From: Leptopterna dolabrata
Lineage: Eukaryota; Arthropoda; Insecta; Hemiptera; Miridae
Assembly: GCA_954871275.1 (NCBI GenBank)
Contig: OX940979.1
Coordinates: 53,439,144 to 53,503,143 of the forward strand
DNA length: 64,000 nt
Direction of reading: 5' to 3'
Part shown: piece by piece, positions 60,739 to 64,000 of the stretch
Numbering within the stretch: position 1 is the first letter of the stretch
Layout of the letters: each line of letters opens with the position of its first letter
Translations under genes and position numbers: made by a program
The notes under the pieces: generated by a model
What the model was told of the DNA's origin: nothing
The model's database searches: none
Seen by the model: the letters and a program-made list of their open reading frames with translations, nothing else

Positions 60739-61846
60739 TTTTGGTTTATTATTTTCAATAATGAACCATTGGAATCGAGCATGAAAAAAAAAATTCTTAC
60801 CCCCCCTCAAAATTTGATGGTTTACGTTTCAAGATATGTAGAATCCAAAACTGCAATAAAAATATTTCTGTCTGTCCGCCGTACGCCGTACGCCGTACGG
60901 GCCACTTTTCTTAGTTACCATGAAAAAAAATTGATGAAATTCGGGTTATAGGTAGGTTCCGTTCGGCGTCTAGTTGGTCCTCGAAGCTCGACGTTACTGT
61001 GAGTCATCTCTAAGGGGTTCAAAATAGGGGTTGAAATTTTCAAAACGCCTATACCATTTTTTTACGTAAACATTTTTACGGTTTTAAATAGTTCTTGAAC
61101 TTGCGAGTTTTTTAAGACCATCCGGAGCATCGTACGTCCAGCCGTTCGTTCACAGTAAGGCCCCGAAGTTTGCACCGACAGGCATTTTCGACTCCAGTGT
61201 GAATGAAATTGTATACAATTCAAACCAAATCTCGTAACCAGAGACGCGCCCACAATAGGAAATTTGGCGGAGATGAAATCATTGCTAGGGATCACCTGAT
61301 TATATTGGCGGAGTATGAAGTCGAGTTGGTTGTTCTGTGATATTATTTAATTTTAAAAATGATGGCTCTATTGGAGTTTGTTGGTAGGTAGTGAAACTTG
61401 AACAAACGTTGAAGTATTATTGATGGGTAAATTATTACTACGGTAAATCATTACTCAACGGTAAATTATTACAGAACGGTAAATTATACCATCTACGTAG
61501 AAGGGGCTGGAGTTTGTTGGTAGGTACTTTTGCAACTTTTTTCACTCCTCATCAACAATTTCTTTTCAGAACTTCATTATGTGTGTTTCTTTTTGTTAGG
61601 TACTGTTTGTCATCGGCAGAATTATTTTAGCAACATTTAACTCGTGATTTAGGTAGGTACCTAGTAACGAGTACGGGGTTAGGTACTAACCTACGGAGGG
61701 TCTGCGATCTACATAATATGCATATAATAGAATAGTACATATCATATTATATAGACGGGTTATCTATACATAGAGCTGTGATCTGTAACAGAAGGGTATT
61801 CTATACAAAATAATAAACCGTTGTGCAGGGATTTGCAGCGTTTTTT
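60739..61846 (+). repeat. Family A, copy 3 (uninterrupted)
   Basis: Complete-looking 1.1-kb copy: TTTTGGTTTATTATTTTCAA, AATGAACCATTGGAATCGAG, (CCGTACG)n, the CTAGTTGGTCCTCGAAGC block, a minisatellite of few units (61425-61490), and the end AATAATAAACCGTTGTGCAG with TTTGCAGCGTTTTTT. It supplies the empty site for the Helitron at 3513-3932. Confidence 0.8.
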
Positions 61847-62580
61847 AAATTTGAAGAAAATGTTTCGAATCGTCATTGCTGGCGATTGCCAAATTTGCAG
61901 TCATTTTTACACGTTAATGGACAATTTTCTTGCGTTACGAATTCCCAATTTTTTAGCCAAATTGCACTCAGCACTTTCTCCTTCACCGCCTCCACCATTT
62001 ACAACACTCCTCCGCACGTCACAACATACCCACAAAGAAGTCTATATTATTCTCCACAACATTCCCTAAGGGAAATTTGAATTTCTGAGTTCCTGCTAGA
62101 AATGACGTATCAGGTAAATCGCCGAAGTAGTTCAACTCAAATCCCGCTTAGAGCGCTAGTGCATCACTTTAACAATGCACAGAACCGCAATAAATGGATT
62201 GATGGGACTGCAAATTTATACATAAATTTAAAAAAAAAACACGTTTTCAAAATCAAACCTAGGAGAGGTTCACGAAAAGTCACAGCAAAGGTTCTTGAAG
62301 GTTCTCAGGAAGGTTTGCCATTCCTAATGTTGGGTTGTTGGCAGCATTGAGAACCATCGCCTCCGAATCTCTGCTCCGCCTCCTAGGACCAACAGCCAAT
62401 CAGATTTCAATAGATCTTATACGTCATTTCTTGCCGCAGTTTTACTTTTAATCACCCTCATTTAAAAAATACCTATCGCTTATTTTTGAAAACGCTCTTC
62501 AAATTGCCATTGTTCCAAGAGCTCTGAATATTTTTTTTCTCCAAAAACAATGTTTTGACGAAAATTCCCCATTAGCGAAA
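61847..62580 (+). repeat. Repeat D, copy 2
   Basis: Directly abuts the A copy and matches 22440-23110 in reverse. Anchors: ACTCAAATCCCGCTTAGAGC, GGTTCTTGAAGGTTCTCAGG, GTTTGCCATTCCTAATGTTG and TTTTACTTTTAATCACC. Confidence 0.7.
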
Positions 62581-64000
62581 TAGGCAAGAGTCCATTCCAT
62601 ATTATACTCGGATCCTGAAAAAGTTCGCTTTTCGCTTCGGTTGCATGGCAATTACCTGTTGTGGTTTTTCAAGTTATTGCATCAACGATGAGTTATAATA
62701 AACTAGTACTAGAGTGGGGTTTGTTGTGAAGAATTCAATCTACAGCTTTCTGTCTTGATACGAGTATAAAAACGGAGTACAGTATAAGACGGAGAATGTG
62801 AGATAGTAGGTAACTGAAGAATACAACTGAGTTTATCTCAATTGTGATCGCGAAAGTTTTCAATCATTTAATGTTTTTCCGTCGGATCGGTGGGAATCGC
62901 GGTGTACCCAATTGATTTATGATCTTGGGTGAGTAGTAGATTATACAGGACCTTTTTTACTGTTGGGCGATTCTTCAATTTGCACGCTAAAGGGAGTGAG
63001 TTACTTTGCGAAAGTCGTGGAACGGGAAATCACCGTGATTACTTGACAATAAAATGTGGAAATAGCAATAATCCACGATCTAATTGTCGTGTTTGCCTGA
63101 ACGATCGATTCGAAAAAAGGGGGCCATACGAAGCGGTGCTGTGTTATTAGAGGGGCAATAAATCTGGGATTTGACGTGACTTTGAAGGCAGTAAGTGGGT
63201 TATGGGAGGAGTGGGCCCTTGACCAGGAGTCAGGAGGGCAGAGGCAAACTACTCCTGGGCGGGTCTTCGTGGACCGATCTCGGCGAACAGGGAAGATAAG
63301 GGTGGCTCGTGTGTACGTATGGGGTTGTCGGTATGTTTAGGGACGTGTGTGCTGGTGTTTTGGTGAGGAAAGGTAGGAACAAGTCCCTGGCGGGCCGCAG
63401 AATCGAGGGCAGGGCGTTTGGCAGGAAACGGTTGCATCACGAGGTGTGCAAGCAGGCAGGAACCCCGCATCTCTGCATTCGGCCCTGTGAGAAACAATTG
63501 AGCGAAGAGGTAATAAAGAAAGAACTGGAGGTATTCACAAAGCTGCTGATTGCACAATCGGAGTAAGGAAGAAAACGTATCGGCCGAGGTGTGGCACGTG
63601 GATTGTGAATACATTTACGCACGCACAATTACTGCTGTAGATCTGACCAATATGAAATCGTATGGGATCATCTGTGGCCACATCATGACCTCTGGAAATG
63701 TCGACAAAATCCTTCAAATACCGCGTTTCTACGGCTCACTTTACCACACGTGCAGACAGAAATATTCTTACTCGGGATTTTGATTTTATGTTCACGAACC
63801 AGTAACCTCATTATTTAATTTAATTATTTTTATTTAAATCATTTAATTTGTTATTTAACCTGATTATTTTATTTAAATATTTAACCTCATTATTTAACGT
63901 AATTAAGCTTGATTAAGCTCGAAATTTAATAGTAAGTCCCTTTATAGTAAACTGAACCTACCTGCTTCTACCTGGTGGTAGGTTAGCTTCTAGGAGGTGG
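62581..64000. other. No confident gene; possible decayed coding at 63309-63566 and AT-rich tail
   Basis: The plus frame 63309-63566 (85 aa) ends with a Cys-rich stretch (CKQAGTPHLCIRPC) loosely like the zinc ribbon at the end of piggyBac-type transposases, then a charged helix-like tail. The match is too thin to name. A further 77-aa frame (63550-63783) has no motif. 63810-63905 is a TTATTTAA-rich low-complexity run. Confidence 0.25.

Overview
This window reads as repeat-rich nuclear DNA of an animal, most likely an arthropod. Reasons: there are no prokaryote-style gene arrays or operons. There are clear eukaryotic transposon classes: a non-LTR reverse transcriptase, solo LTRs, Helitrons, and a hAT element with a ZBED5-like end. 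There are many satellites and foldback repeats, and one stretch with consensus splice sites. Frequent GTAGGTA/TAGGTACCTA words and moderate AT-richness fit a sap-feeding hemipteran such as a whitefly, but I hold that species guess loosely. Almost every open frame here is a shadow inside repeats or non-coding DNA. I support only two real protein remnants (a reverse transcriptase pseudogene and a hAT C-terminus) and one candidate host exon.

Layout. 1-2081: broken reverse transcriptase, minus strand, carrying a small insertion with a 13-bp target duplication. 2.7-2.9 kb: LINE-tail-like and hAT-end fragments. 3491-7580: two long copies of one repeat (family A) facing each other as a giant inverted repeat; copy 1 is split by a textbook small Helitron. 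7617-7726: near-perfect hairpin. 8390-8807 and 9283-9835: two solo LTRs of one family, each with its own 5-bp target duplication. 13.58-14.46 kb: repeat C, copy 1. 16259-17470: second Helitron-like element with 122-bp tandem repeats. 18.4-20.7 kb: family A fragments and a two-subunit satellite. 20698-21867: deleted hAT element. 22.4-23.1 kb: repeat D. 23.2-29.8 kb: a cluster of repeat B copies, one invaded by repeat C and one with a 62-bp higher-order satellite.

29.8-45.3 kb is mostly single-copy sequence with one B copy, a 27-bp minisatellite, and no gene I can defend. 45.3-51.8 kb: further B and A copies, an A/B chimera, a hAT-like MITE and a tRNA-like sequence. 53.2-53.8 kb and 58.9-59.6 kb: two foldback elements. 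56867-56968: candidate first coding exon with a signal peptide, plus strand, phase-1 donor. 60.7-62.6 kb: third long A copy followed by repeat D. The end of the window is AT-rich.

Overall the region is a record of nested transposition. In three places an insertion can be proved from an empty copy in the same window: the Helitron in A, the hAT in an inverted-repeat arm, and C in B. The main novelty candidate is the A/B repeat superfamily, whose members share ends, exchange bodies, and whose terminal segments have been amplified into satellites. I see no complete new protein system.
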